DNA of 64,000 nucleotides from contig JACRAF010000022.1 in NCBI GenBank assembly GCA_016213505.1, forward strand, positions 62,001-126,000, in the 5' to 3' direction. A model generated the notes under the pieces. That model saw only the letters and a program-made list of their open reading frames with translations, was not told the origin of the DNA and did not search any database. Shown piece by piece: positions 55,299-64,000 of the stretch. Position 1 is the stretch's first letter. Every line of letters starts with the position of its first letter. Source of the DNA: Devosia nanyangense (GTDB taxonomy: Bacteria; Pseudomonadota; Alphaproteobacteria; Rhizobiales; Devosiaceae). A program made the translations under genes and the position numbers.

Positions 55299-56201
55299 TC
55301 AGGGCGTCAAATCCTTGGGTGGGACGAGGCCGTTGATCAGCGACGCCGTGGTCACCGTGTTGGCCAGCAGGCACGCGATGGTCATCGGACCGACGCCGCC
55401 GGGCACGGGCGTGATGGCCCCGGCGACGGCCGCGGCGCTCTCGTAGTCTACGTCGCCGACCAGCCGGGTCTTGCCCTCGCCCTTTTCGGGCGCTGGGACG
55501 CGGTTGATGCCGACGTCGATGATGGTGGCGCCCGGCTTGATACAGTCGCCCTTGATCATCTGTGGCCGGCCGACGGCGGCGACGACGATGTCGGCCTGCC
55601 GCACCAACTCCGCGAGGTTCTTGGTCTTCGAGTGCGCCACCGTCACAGTGCAGTTCTCGCGCAGCAGCAATTGCGCCATCGGCTTGCCGACGAGGTTGGA
55701 GCGCCCGACGATCACGGCGTTCAGCCCTTCGAGACTGCCGAGCGTGTCGCGCAGCAGCATCAGGCATCCGAGCGGCGTGCAACTCACCGGCCCCGGCAGG
55801 CCGATCTGCAGCTTGCCGACGCTTGCCGGAGTGAAACAATCGACGTCCTTGTCGGGCGACAGCGCCAGGACGACCTTGTTGGGGTCGATGTGTTTTGGCA
55901 CCGGCAGCTGCACCAGGATGCCGTGGATCGCCGGATCGGCATTGAGCCGCTCGACCAGCGCCAGAACGTCCGCCTCCGGCGTCTCGGCCGGCAGCTCGTA
56001 TTTCTCGGAGTGCATGCCGACTTCGACGGTCTGTTTCGCCTTGTTGCGGACGTAGACCTGGCTGCCCGGGTCCTCGCCGACGATCACCACGGCGAGGCCG
56101 GGGGTGATGCCGTGCTCGGCCTTGAGCCGCGCCACGTGCCCGGCAATGCGGGTCCGCAGGCCCTCGGCGAACGCTTTTCCGTCGATGATCTTGGCTGTCA
56201 T
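55299..56201 (-). CDS. folD: Methylenetetrahydrofolate dehydrogenase/cyclohydrolase
   Basis: 300 residues. FolD signatures: [15 protein letters not shown] with the Tyr/Lys pair, [28 protein letters not shown], the NADP site [17 protein letters not shown], and [16 protein letters not shown]. It interconverts 5,10-methylene-, methenyl- and 10-formyl-tetrahydrofolate, feeding one-carbon units used by MetH nearby. ATG 56201 is clear. Ends 34 bases before the GGDEF start on the same strand. The last codons match a relic at 54034. Confidence 0.95.
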   Translation of the reverse strand: MTAKIIDGKAFAEGLRTRIAGHVARLKAEHGITPGLAVVIVGEDPGSQVYVRNKAKQTVEVGMHSEKYELPAETPEADVLALVERLNADPAIHGILVQLPVPKHIDPNKVVLALSPDKDVDCFTPASVGKLQIGLPGPVSCTPLGCLMLLRDTLGSLEGLNAVIVGRSNLVGKPMAQLLLRENCTVTVAHSKTKNLAELVRQADIVVAAVGRPQMIKGDCIKPGATIIDVGINRVPAPEKGEGKTRLVGDVDYESAAAVAGAITPVPGGVGPMTIACLLANTVTTASLINGLVPPKDLTP

Positions 56202-56213
56202 GGGCGGGGTATT

Positions 56214-56957
56214 TCAGAACGTGGGCCTGATCTCAACCCCCGCGGCCGCAAGCGCCGCCTTCACAGCCATGGCGATCTCGACGGCGCCCGGCGTGTCGCC
56301 ATGGATGCAGAGCGAGCGCGCTTTGCTGCGGATCACCGTCCCGTCCGTGGCGAGGATTTCGCCCTTTTGCGCCAAGCGAACCGCCCGTTCCGCGATCTCG
56401 GCCGTATCGTGCAGGACCGCGCCCGGCATCGCCCGCGCCACCAGGAGCCCCTCGGGAGTGTAGGCCCGGTCGGCGTAGGCTTCGAGGATCACCGGAAACC
56501 CCAGCATTTGCGCCACTTCGACCTGGGCGGAGTTGTCGATGGCGAGGATGGCGAGACCCTGCACCAGCCCCTCGACGCCGGCGAAGCAGAGCGCCGCGAC
56601 GGCCGGTTCCTCCGCCGCCATGTTGGCAAGCGCCCCGTGCAGCTTCACATAGCGCACCGGCCAGCCCTCCTCGTCGCCGAGCTCGACCAGGGTGCGCACC
56701 TGGGCACGGATCGAGGCATCGAGTTCCTCGGGCGGCAGCAGCATCCTTGTGCGGCCGAAATTCTCGCGGTCGGGAAAGCTGGGATGGGCGCCGACGATAA
56801 CGCCCCGCGCCTTGGCAGCCCGCAGCGCCGCCCGCATCGAGGCTTCGTCGCCGGCGTGGCCGCCGCAGGCGATCGAGGCGGAGGAGACGATCGCGAGCAT
56901 CGCCTTGTCGTCGCCGATGCCCTCGCCGAGATCGGCATTGAGATCGAGCCGCGTCAT
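56214..56957 (-). CDS. pxpA: 5-oxoprolinase subunit A (LamB/YcsF)
   Basis: 247 residues. LNADLGEGIGDD at the start, SIACGGHAGDEASM, GAHPSFPDRENFGR, VKLHGAL and LCIHGDTPGAVE are the family landmarks. With PxpB and PxpC it cleaves 5-oxoproline, a damage product of glutamine, using ATP. ATG 56957 overlaps the pxpC stop by four bases; last gene of the GT4-pxpB-pxpC-pxpA operon. Confidence 0.93.
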   Translation of the reverse strand: MTRLDLNADLGEGIGDDKAMLAIVSSASIACGGHAGDEASMRAALRAAKARGVIVGAHPSFPDRENFGRTRMLLPPEELDASIRAQVRTLVELGDEEGWPVRYVKLHGALANMAAEEPAVAALCFAGVEGLVQGLAILAIDNSAQVEVAQMLGFPVILEAYADRAYTPEGLLVARAMPGAVLHDTAEIAERAVRLAQKGEILATDGTVIRSKARSLCIHGDTPGAVEIAMAVKAALAAAGVEIRPTF

Positions 56958-57820
56958 CGCGCGTGCTCCAGCGTCACCGGCCGGAAACGGACCTCGGTGC
57001 CCGGCCGCAGCTGGGCGAAGCGATCGAGATCGGCGCTGACGACAGTGGCGATGCGCGGGTAACCGCCGGTCGGCTGGTGGTCGCGCATCAGGACGATCGG
57101 TGTGCCGTCGCCGAGAATCTGGATGTCGCCGGGAACGATGGCGTCGGAGACGAGATTGAGCTTGCGCTGTCCGTCGAACACGCCGACGGGGTCGGTCAGC
57201 CGCACCCCCATGCGGTCGAGATTGGTGGAGACCAAGAAGCCCTGCTCGACGTAGCGGCGGCGCACCGCGCCGTCGAAGAGATCGGCGTGGAGGCCCCAGA
57301 TGACCCGAATCGGGCCCTCGCTGCGCGGCGCGTCCAACGCCACAACCGGCTGGCCCTCTGCGCCGAAGCCGACCCGGTCCCCCGCCTTGAGCGCCCTGCC
57401 CTTGAAGCCGCCGAGCCCAACCGTGACGTTGGTCGAGCGGCTGCCGAGCACCGGAGTAATGTCGATCTCGCGGACGAAGCGGAGATAGCCGTAATTGCCC
57501 CAGGCACCCGGCGCGATGGCGACGTGGTCGCCGGACTTGAGGGTCATTGCACCCGGCCAGTCAGCCGCGGCGCCGTTGACCCAGAGCTTGAAGTCGCCGC
57601 CGGCGACGGCAAGCCGGAGGTCGCCAACGGTGTCGAATTCGAGGCCCTGCGAGAATTCGATCGCCGTTTCGCCAGCCCGTTCCAGCGCTGCACCGGCTGC
57701 CAGATAAGCGCCGCGATCCATCGGTCCCGAGGCGCTGATGCCGTGGGCCAGCATGCCGAAGCGGCCGGCATCCTGCAGCGTCGTCAGCGGCCCGGCGCGG
57801 GTGAGCAGGATCGCGGTCAT
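56954..57820 (-). CDS. pxpC: 5-oxoprolinase subunit C (KipA type)
   Basis: 288 residues, biotin-dependent carboxyltransferase-like (KipA) fold: GPLTTLQDAGRFGMLAHGIS, GPMDRGAYLAA, GRSTNVTVGLGGF-like region GSRSTNVTVGLGG, LVSDAIVPGDIQILGDGTPIVL and DHQPTGGYPRIA. It works with PxpB as the phosphorylating part. ATG 57820 overlaps the pxpB stop (ATGA). Confidence 0.92.
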   Translation of the reverse strand: MTAILLTRAGPLTTLQDAGRFGMLAHGISASGPMDRGAYLAAGAALERAGETAIEFSQGLEFDTVGDLRLAVAGGDFKLWVNGAAADWPGAMTLKSGDHVAIAPGAWGNYGYLRFVREIDITPVLGSRSTNVTVGLGGFKGRALKAGDRVGFGAEGQPVVALDAPRSEGPIRVIWGLHADLFDGAVRRRYVEQGFLVSTNLDRMGVRLTDPVGVFDGQRKLNLVSDAIVPGDIQILGDGTPIVLMRDHQPTGGYPRIATVVSADLDRFAQLRPGTEVRFRPVTLEHAR

Positions 57821-58464
57821 CGCGCCACCGTGAAGCGGATATCGTCGCCCGGCCTGAGCGTCGTCGGCGGGATCGCCGCCGGATCGAAGTTCTGGAACGC
57901 GGTTCTGCCGATTACGTGCCAGCCGGTGCGGATGGGGGTCGCGGCGATGGCGGTCTGCCCCGCCGCGAACAGGATTGTGCCCGCCGGCACCATGGGCCGC
58001 AGCGCCTCCCGCCGCGGCACCACCAGGTCGTCCGGGTGAAAGCCGCAATAGACGAAGCCGGGCGCAAAGCCCGTCGCCAGCACGCGCAGTGACGTCGCAT
58101 TGTGGTGCGCCACGAACTCGTCCGGCGCAATGCCGAGCCGTTCGGCAACCTCCGGCAGGTCCTCGCCGTCGAAGGTGATGGCGACCGTGCGCGCGGCGGG
58201 CGGTGGCAGGTCGGCCTCCCCGCCGACCGCCAGCATCAGTTCGCCGCGCAGGCGCGCCAGGTCGACCCCGGGCGTCGTCCTGAGCAGCACCGACACCAGC
58301 CCCGGCACGATCTCCGCGACGCCATCCGGTCGTTCCCGCTCGAGCCGCCGCGCCAGGCCGATCGCGGCGCGATTGGCCGCCTCGGACAGGCTGTCGGCGA
58401 ACTTGACCAACAGCGACTGGTCGCCGAGCGGCAGCAGCGTGGCCCTGGGATCGCCCTCCGCCAT
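57817..58464 (-). CDS. pxpB: 5-oxoprolinase subunit B (KipI type)
   Basis: 215 residues, KipI-like: LLPLGDQSLLVKFAD, EIVPGLVSVLL, ATGFAPGFVYCGFHP, VPRREALRPMVPAGT, GQTAIAATPIRTGWHVIGRT and RPGDDIRF. With PxpC and PxpA it forms 5-oxoprolinase. ATG 58464 overlaps the stop of the glycosyltransferase gene by one base, an odd partner for this operon. Confidence 0.92.
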   Translation of the reverse strand: MAEGDPRATLLPLGDQSLLVKFADSLSEAANRAAIGLARRLERERPDGVAEIVPGLVSVLLRTTPGVDLARLRGELMLAVGGEADLPPPAARTVAITFDGEDLPEVAERLGIAPDEFVAHHNATSLRVLATGFAPGFVYCGFHPDDLVVPRREALRPMVPAGTILFAAGQTAIAATPIRTGWHVIGRTAFQNFDPAAIPPTTLRPGDDIRFTVAR

Positions 58465-59690
58465 CAACCGGCCTCCAGCATCGGCGCCACCAGCCGCAGC
58501 CAGGCCGGCTCGCAGATCGTGGCGCGGTCGTAGCGGGCGAGGATGGTCTCGCGCGCCGCCTTGCGCATCGGCGTGAATTTCTGCGGGTCGCGGCACGCCT
58601 CGATCAGTGCGTCGCTCAGCGCCCCGACGTTGAAGAAATCGAGCAGCACGCCGTCCTGGCCATTGGTGATCGCATCGCGCACCGGCGCGGTGTTCGAGGC
58701 GATGACGAAGCACTCGGCCGCCATCGCCTCGAGCAGCGACCAGCTGACGACGAACGGATAGGTGTAGTAGACGTGGGCCGTCGACAGCGACAGCGCCTCG
58801 ATCATCAATGGATGCGGCACGCGTCCAACGAAGTGAATGCGCGAGCGGTCGAGGCCGCCGGCGACCTCGGCGATCAGCAGCTGTCCCCAGGTCTTGCCGT
58901 CCGGCGCCGGTCGGCCATAGCCACCAGGCTCGTCGGCGCCGATAACCACGACATCGGCGTCCGGCACCGCCGCCATGACCCTGGGCAGCGCGCGCAGGAA
59001 GATATGGAAGCCCCGCAATGGCTCGAGGTGGCGGCTGATGAAGGTGATCAGCGGCCGCGAGCCGTCGATCACCTTGCCATTGGCGAGCGTCAGCCGCGGC
59101 GTGGAATGGCGCTTTATACTCGTGGTGTCGATGCCCTCGTGGATCACGTGCGTGCGGTCGCGGACCATCGGCGGCAGCAGCGAGCGCTGGAACGGCGTCG
59201 GCGTGACGATCGCCTCGGCTTCGCCGAAGGCGAGCGCCATGCCGGCATTCTTGGCGGCGAGCAGATGCGGGGATGCGCTGGCCGGGCTGAATTCCGGGTC
59301 GAAGCCGACATCGCCGCCGACGCTGCGATAGAAATACTCGGCGTAGGCGATCTGCCTCGCCCGGGGGAATATCTCACGCAGATACGTCGTCTCGCCCCAT
59401 CCCGGGTGGCCGATGATGAGTTTCGGGTCGAAACCACGGGACCTGAGCGCCAGTGCGGCCTCGGCCGCCGCGCCGCCACGGATCAGGTCGGCCTCGATGC
59501 GCACGGCGCTCGGCAGGATGCCGTCGGTCGTCCCCCGGTTCGCCGACCATTTGACCAGCTCGATGCCCTCGGGCGCCCGTCCGGTCTCCGAGGCGATCGC
59601 GACGCAGCGGTGGCCATCGGCCCGCAGCCGCTGGGCGATGAAGCCGAACTGCGCCGGGAAATTGTTGTGGACGAACAAAACGTCGCTCAT
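58464..59690 (-). CDS. Family 4 glycosyltransferase
   Basis: 408 residues, GT-B fold. N-terminal FVHNNFPAQFGFIAQRLRADGH with the conserved HP.WGET region (IIGHPGWGETTYLRE), C-terminal FISRHLEPLRGFHIFLRALP, HFVGRVPHPLM and the donor-site stretch SWSLLEAMAAECFVIASN. Retaining enzyme using a nucleotide sugar, probably in polysaccharide or glycolipid synthesis, cytoplasmic. Acceptor unknown. No other polysaccharide gene is nearby; it leads into pxpB with overlapping codons. Confidence 0.85.
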   Translation of the reverse strand: MSDVLFVHNNFPAQFGFIAQRLRADGHRCVAIASETGRAPEGIELVKWSANRGTTDGILPSAVRIEADLIRGGAAAEAALALRSRGFDPKLIIGHPGWGETTYLREIFPRARQIAYAEYFYRSVGGDVGFDPEFSPASASPHLLAAKNAGMALAFGEAEAIVTPTPFQRSLLPPMVRDRTHVIHEGIDTTSIKRHSTPRLTLANGKVIDGSRPLITFISRHLEPLRGFHIFLRALPRVMAAVPDADVVVIGADEPGGYGRPAPDGKTWGQLLIAEVAGGLDRSRIHFVGRVPHPLMIEALSLSTAHVYYTYPFVVSWSLLEAMAAECFVIASNTAPVRDAITNGQDGVLLDFFNVGALSDALIEACRDPQKFTPMRKAARETILARYDRATICEPAWLRLVAPMLEAG

Positions 59691-59790
59691 CCCGATTTCT
59701 TACCGAAGGAACCGCGGCAGCGCGACTGCTTTGCACACTCCCTGCCGCCCGCTCCTGGCTGCGCCGGTAGCCTCGGCCGAAGCGATGCCA

Positions 59791-60081
59791 CTAGCCGCGG
59801 AGCGGCTTGCCATTGGGCACGGCCAGCGCGTCGACATAGCAATAGCGCCACGACTCGCCTGGCTCGAACGATTGGATGATCGGATGGCCGGTGGCGTGAA
59901 AATGCGCCGTGGCGTGGCGGTTCTTGGAATCGTTGCAGCACCCCACATGTCCGCAGGTCAGGCAGATGCGCAGATGCACCCAGCGGTCGCCCAGCGCCAG
60001 GCATTCGAGACACGAGTCCGGCGAACTGGGCGTCACGGGCCGAACCTCGGAGACGTGGGAGCACGCGGTCTTCTTATCCAT
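59791..60081 (-). CDS. UBP-type zinc finger protein
   Basis: 96 residues forming one ZnF-UBP domain: [52 protein letters not shown] and WRYCYVD. Cys and His ligands of the cross-brace are all present. In bacteria such single-domain proteins often accompany redox or signalling genes; they may bind a C-terminal peptide. ATG 60081 overlaps the histidine-kinase stop by eight bases, so it is part of the kinase operon. Confidence 0.85.
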   Translation of the reverse strand: MDKKTACSHVSEVRPVTPSSPDSCLECLALGDRWVHLRICLTCGHVGCCNDSKNRHATAHFHATGHPIIQSFEPGESWRYCYVDALAVPNGKPLRG

Positions 60082-61510
60082 CGGTCTGCTCCTTCGTGAC
60101 GCTCTCCGGCTCCCGTCGCAGCCGGATCGGCAGCGACACGCGGAACTCGGTCCGGCCCGGCTGTGTCTCGAAGTCGATGCGGCCACGGTGCCGGTTGACG
60201 ACGATGTTGTGCGCGATATGGAGGCCAAGCCCTGTGCCGACCCCTTGCGCCTTGGTGGTGAAGAAGGGCTCGAAGATCCTCGGGGCGATCTCTGGCGGAA
60301 TGCCGGGGCCGTTGTCGGCGATCCGTACTTCCACCTCGTCGCCGATACGCCGCGCCCGCAGCTGCAACATGCCCTTGCCGTCCATCGCCTGGACGGCGTT
60401 GTCGATCAGATTGGTCCACACCTGGTTGAGCTCGCCGCCATAGGCCTCGATGGGTGGCAGGTCGGAGGCGAAGTCGCGCTCCACCTGCACGCCCTGTTTG
60501 AGCTTGTGCTTGAGGATCATCAGGGTGTCCTCGAGGCTGGCGCGGAGATCGACGTTCTGGATCGGGGCCTGGTCGAGATAAGCGTAGGATTTGACGGCAC
60601 GGACGATTTCCGAGATCGCCTGCGCGCTGCGGCGGATTTCGCCGATCAGCTGTCGCGCCGTAAGCCCGATCCTCAACCATTGCAGCACCGCATCGAGATG
60701 CGCTCCGGGAAAGATCGCCGCCAGGGCCTCAACCTGCTGCAGGGTCCACCCCGAGGCGATGAGAACGGGTGCGACTTCCCAGGGCTCGGCAACCCCCAGC
60801 GCTTCGAGCCGCGACGTCAGCGGTCGCTCGTCGAGGGTGGATTGCGCCTCAGCCGCGCCGGGCGCTGCGAGGTCGCGCTCGAGTTCGCCGAGTTGCTCTT
60901 GCTCAGCCGGGGTCAGCTCGATCGCGCGCAGGACCGCGGTTGCCCGCGGCCATTGCTCGAACGCTTCGCTCAAATACTGGCCGGCGCGCTGGATCGCTGC
61001 CGCCGGATTGTTGAGCTCATGGGCAAGACCCGCCGCAAGGGTGCCGAGCGCCGCCAGCTTCTCGCGCTGCACCAGGGATGCTTCCGTGCTGCGGAGGCGC
61101 CCGGCCATTGTCCTCAATATCGATGAGGCGACCGCGGGATCGCTTTCGAGTACGGTGCGGAACGCTTCCGGACCGATTTCGAGAAGATCGGTTTGGCGCG
61201 TGGCGCGGGCCGACGCGGTGCGGGGCGTCTGCTGCAGCAGCGACATCTCGCCCAGGACCTCTCCCGCCCCGCGCGCCGCAAGGACAGTTTGCCGATCGCC
61301 CTCGCGCTTGCTGACTTCGAGCTCACCGTCGAGGACCACGAACAGCGAATCCCCCGCCGCACCCTCCTCGATCACCACATCGCCGGCGGCCACCGCGAAG
61401 CGCCTCGACGCGCGGCCGAGCTGCTCGATTTCGGCGTCGGTCAGCGCGGCGAACAGCGGCACCTGCCGGATCACCTGGTGCAGTGCGTCGCGCTCCGTGC
61501 CTGCGGTCAC
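60074..61510 (-). CDS. Cyclic-nucleotide-binding-domain histidine kinase
   Basis: 478 residues, no membrane segment. An N-terminal cNMP-binding domain ([43 protein letters not shown], about 15-135) precedes a kinase: H-box [19 protein letters not shown] with phospho-His at about 164, N-box [17 protein letters not shown]-boxes [11 protein letters not shown] and [15 protein letters not shown] long insert lies between H- and N-boxes (about 185-300). It probably phosphorylates the receiver of the next protein upstream in the operon, sensing cAMP, cGMP or redox state. Four bases separate the two genes. Confidence 0.87.
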   Translation of the reverse strand: MTAGTERDALHQVIRQVPLFAALTDAEIEQLGRASRRFAVAAGDVVIEEGAAGDSLFVVLDGELEVSKREGDRQTVLAARGAGEVLGEMSLLQQTPRTASARATRQTDLLEIGPEAFRTVLESDPAVASSILRTMAGRLRSTEASLVQREKLAALGTLAAGLAHELNNPAAAIQRAGQYLSEAFEQWPRATAVLRAIELTPAEQEQLGELERDLAAPGAAEAQSTLDERPLTSRLEALGVAEPWEVAPVLIASGWTLQQVEALAAIFPGAHLDAVLQWLRIGLTARQLIGEIRRSAQAISEIVRAVKSYAYLDQAPIQNVDLRASLEDTLMILKHKLKQGVQVERDFASDLPPIEAYGGELNQVWTNLIDNAVQAMDGKGMLQLRARRIGDEVEVRIADNGPGIPPEIAPRIFEPFFTTKAQGVGTGLGLHIAHNIVVNRHRGRIDFETQPGRTEFRVSLPIRLRREPESVTKEQTDG

Positions 61511-61514
61511 CGCG

Positions 61515-63215
61515 TCACGATCCGGTCACTCGAGCCGGACGCGGGGCGGGCGCGGGACCGCGCAGATGCTGATGGACGAAACTGAGCGCCATCGCGCCTT
61601 CACCAACCGCCGAGGCGATCCGCTTGGTCGATAGATGCCGGAGGTCGCCGGCGACGAACACCCCAGGCACGCTGGTCTCGAGCCAGAACGGCTCGCGCTC
61701 GAGCGTCCAGCCGTGCGGCTTGCGGCCCGGCTCGCGCTCGAGATCGGGACCCGAGAGCACAAAACCTTGCGCATCGAGCTGCAGGGCGCCTTTGAGCCAG
61801 TCGGTACGCGGCGCCGCGCCGATGAACATGAAGATGGCCTGTGCCGGCGTGCGTGTGACCGCCTTGGTCTCGGCGTCGAGGATGGAGATTTCGGTGAGAT
61901 TCTGATCCCCATGCACCTCGCTCACCGACGCCCCGGTCCTGAGGTAAACGTTCTCGGTCTCCTCGATCCGTGCGATCAGGTATTGCGACATGCTGTCGGC
62001 GAGGCCTTTGCCGCGCACGAGGATGGTAACGGACCTCGCGAACCGCGCCAGATAGAGCGCCGCCTGACCGGCGGAATTGCCGCCGCCGATGACGACGACA
62101 TCCTGGTCTTTGACGGCAAGCGCCTCGGTGATGGCAGCGCCGTAGAACACGCCGGCGCCGGCGAGCCGGTCCGCCCCCGGCACATTGAGCAGGCGATAGG
62201 AGACTCCGGTCGAGATCAGCAGCGCCTGGGAGGCCACGCTCGAGCCGTCGCTGAGGGAGACGATGTGGTATCCGTCGCGCGACTCGAGACTGATCGCCTC
62301 GACGGGAGCGAGAATCTCCGCGCCGAACCGCTTGGCCTGCGCGACGGCGCGACGCGCCAGATCGCTACCGCTGAGGCCGGCTGGAAAGCCGAGATAGTTC
62401 TCGATCTTCGAGCTCGTGCCGGCCTGCCCGCCAGGCGCCTCGCGCTCGATGATCAGCGTCCGAAGGCCCTCCGACGCAGCATAGACGGCGGCGGCAAGGC
62501 CCGCTGGCCCGGCCCCGACGACCACGAGGTCGTAAGTGTCCATCTCGGCGCGGGTATGCAGCCCGAGCCGCGCCGCCAGATCGGCGACGGAGGGAGACGA
62601 CATTGTCGATCCGTCCGGCAGGACGACGAGCGGCAGCTTGCTGTCGGTGGCGCCGGCAAGCGCGCGCAGCTCGGCCGCCTCCGGGTCGGTCTCGATATCG
62701 AGCCATCGATAGGGGATGAGATTGCGCGTCATGAAATCGCGCACGCTGTGCCCGCCGGCCGACCAGCGCTGGTCGATGACCCGAACCCCCTCGAACACCG
62801 GGTGAAAATCCGCCCGCCAATCGTCGAGCAGATCGTCGAGCACCGGGTAGAGCAGCTCCTCGGGCGGGTCCCAGGGCTTCATCAGGTAGTGGTCGAGTTT
62901 GACGTCGTTGATGGCCTTGATCGCCGCATCGGTGTCGGCATAAGCGGTGAGCAGCGCGCGCTTGGCGAGTGGAAAGAGCTTGATCGCCTCGTGCAGCAGT
63001 TCGACGCCGCTCATTTCCGGCATGCGCTGATCGACGAGCAACAGGGCGACGACGTCGTTCTTGAGCTTGAGGTCGCGCAGCAATTCGAGCGCCTCGGCGC
63101 CCGACGCCGCACGCATCACGCCGTAGTCCGCGCCGTATTGCCGCCTGAGGTCACGCGCCACTGCAGCAAGAACGGACGGTTCGTCGTCAACCGCCAGAAT
63201 GACGGGCTTTTCCAT
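61515..63215 (-). CDS. Receiver domain fused to a thioredoxin-reductase-like flavoprotein
   Basis: 566 residues in three parts: a response-regulator receiver (VDDEPS; phosphorylatable Asp62 in LLLVDQRMPEMSG; Lys in LMKPWDPP), a thioredoxin/glutaredoxin-like middle (about 135-225, no CxxC), and a TrxR-like oxidoreductase with GAGPAG at 234-239 and the NADPH site GGGNSAGQAA. The CxxC active site of thioredoxin reductase is missing; the aligned stretch reads AGVFYGAAITEA. So it is a phosphorylation-controlled NAD(P)H flavoprotein without dithiol chemistry. Lies four bases upstream of the kinase gene. Confidence 0.87.
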   Translation of the reverse strand: MEKPVILAVDDEPSVLAAVARDLRRQYGADYGVMRAASGAEALELLRDLKLKNDVVALLLVDQRMPEMSGVELLHEAIKLFPLAKRALLTAYADTDAAIKAINDVKLDHYLMKPWDPPEELLYPVLDDLLDDWRADFHPVFEGVRVIDQRWSAGGHSVRDFMTRNLIPYRWLDIETDPEAAELRALAGATDSKLPLVVLPDGSTMSSPSVADLAARLGLHTRAEMDTYDLVVVGAGPAGLAAAVYAASEGLRTLIIEREAPGGQAGTSSKIENYLGFPAGLSGSDLARRAVAQAKRFGAEILAPVEAISLESRDGYHIVSLSDGSSVASQALLISTGVSYRLLNVPGADRLAGAGVFYGAAITEALAVKDQDVVVIGGGNSAGQAALYLARFARSVTILVRGKGLADSMSQYLIARIEETENVYLRTGASVSEVHGDQNLTEISILDAETKAVTRTPAQAIFMFIGAAPRTDWLKGALQLDAQGFVLSGPDLEREPGRKPHGWTLEREPFWLETSVPGVFVAGDLRHLSTKRIASAVGEGAMALSFVHQHLRGPAPAPRPARVTGS

Positions 63216-63217
63216 GT

Positions 63218-64000
63218 TCAGACCCTAGTTGCCATCAGTTCGCCGGGTGGGATTGCGTTGGCATGGATGCTGAGGCGGAGCGACTCCGCCTCGCTGCGCT
63301 GGCTCGCGGCTTCCTCTGCCTTGCCCTCGGCCTCGCTCAGATCGGCCGACAGATCGAGGGCGTGTGCCAGATAGGGGCTCATTCCCTTCTCGCGGAAATA
63401 GCCGATCGCCAATGCGAGCGCGGACCGCGCCTCGTCGTGCCGTCCCAGGCGCAGCAGGCTGCGGCCGAGCGGTAGGGTCAGCACCGAGGCGGCGTAGTCG
63501 TCGCCCAGCGTGCGGGCGTTCTCGGCAGCGGTCTTGAGGCGCTCGACGGCGGCGGGCCGACCGTTCTCGAACTCGGCCGCGGCGATGGAGCCATGGATGA
63601 CGTTCATGTAGCCCTCGAATCCTGCGTCCTGGGCCAAGGTCAGCGACCGACCGAGGTCGGCGAGGGCGTCCTCGATGCGGTGCTGCTCGAGACGGCCGCG
63701 ACCGAGTTCGAAGTAGCCTGCGCAGGCGCATTCGAATCCACGCGCGCCGAACGCCAGCTCGGCGCCGATCTTGGCGTGCTCGAGGCCCTCGTCGATCTCG
63801 TCCATGTCGTAGAGAGCCATGGCGACCCCGATGTGGATGTCGGCCCGCTTGACCGGGGAGTTGGTCGTCTTCTCCACCTCCAGCGCCTCATCGATCAGCG
63901 CCCGCGCCTCGTCGAACCGGCCAACTCGCGCATAGGCGATCGCCTTGTACGAAATCGCATGCCCGACGACGTCGCCCATGTCGTGGCGCCGGGCGATGTC
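63218..64000 (-). CDS. TPR-repeat protein, N-terminus beyond the window
   Basis: At least 260 codons open to the right edge; an ATG at 63979 is not taken as the start because the frame continues through DIARRHD in repeat style. The visible part is all helical TPR-like pairs (YARVGRFDEARALIDEAL, GRGRLEQHRIEDALADLGR, LRLGRHDEARSALALA). Such C-termini are common in class III adenylate cyclases or ATPase-type regulators that carry TPR arrays; if it is a cyclase it would supply the ligand for the cNMP-binding kinase next to it. That is a guess from context. Confidence 0.7.
   Translation of the reverse strand, partial: DIARRHDMGDVVGHAISYKAIAYARVGRFDEARALIDEALEVEKTTNSPVKRADIHIGVAMALYDMDEIDEGLEHAKIGAELAFGARGFECACAGYFELGRGRLEQHRIEDALADLGRSLTLAQDAGFEGYMNVIHGSIAAAEFENGRPAAVERLKTAAENARTLGDDYAASVLTLPLGRSLLRLGRHDEARSALALAIGYFREKGMSPYLAHALDLSADLSEAEGKAEEAASQRSEAESLRLSIHANAIPPGELMATRV

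Overview
The window is high-GC DNA, densely packed with genes, that reads as an alphaproteobacterium, most likely Hyphomicrobiales (Rhizobiales) and possibly Devosiaceae. The main pointer is the conserved block rlpA - dac - tmk - holB - metG - tatD - MBL hydrolase. A full-length metH, a GGDEF protein of rhizobial style and a single-ATPase sugar ABC transporter agree with this. No rRNA, tRNA, CRISPR array or complete insertion sequence was seen.

Region 1 (about 0.5-33.3 kb) is a catabolic island. Its gene set mirrors the mycobacterial KstR2 regulon for degrading steroid rings C and D through the HIP (methylhexahydroindanedione propionate) route. It holds fadD3, fadA6, ipdA, ipdB, ipdC and echA20 homologues, several SDRs, a split and a fused acyl-CoA dehydrogenase, MaoC, a second thiolase, etfAB, gcdH, thioesterases and two SnoaL-like proteins. 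It also carries a Liv-type ABC transporter without a binding protein, a TetR regulator and a LuxR-type regulator. No ring A/B genes (kstD, ksh, hsa types) are present, so the substrate is probably a C/D-ring intermediate or a short steroid fragment.

The most striking signal is a repeated promoter module. A dyad, TAGTCC-N4-GGACGA, is followed by TG, 17-18 bp and a weak -10 (RCCTAT-like). I find it eight times, always pointing into an operon of the island, 29-102 bp from the start codon. If the -10 is placed normally, the dyad centre lies near -42.5 with no recognisable -35, which is the geometry of a LuxR-type activator site. The PAS-LuxR gene at 19095-20207, divergent from one of the sites, is the obvious candidate regulator.

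Region 2 (33.3-41.0 kb) has a xylose-type ABC transporter with a divergent ROK regulator, then a pair of exported proteins: a CRTAC1/ASPIC-UnbV propeller and a vanadium haloperoxidase-like enzyme.

Region 3 (41.1-48.3 kb) is the conserved housekeeping block. Region 4 (48.3-56.2 kb) has metH behind a perfect 16-bp palindrome (SahR-like), a CobW-like protein without a P-loop, and an 849-bp mosaic insertion carrying a TrmH-type methyltransferase and 3'-end relics of both a cobW-like gene and folD; then a GGDEF protein and folD.

Region 5 (56.2-64 kb) holds the 5-oxoprolinase genes pxpBCA behind a glycosyltransferase, then a signalling cassette: a UBP-type zinc finger, a cNMP-binding histidine kinase, a receiver-thioredoxin-reductase-like fusion and a TPR protein cut by the window edge. 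The left edge holds a partial membrane protein and a decayed DUF6471 gene.
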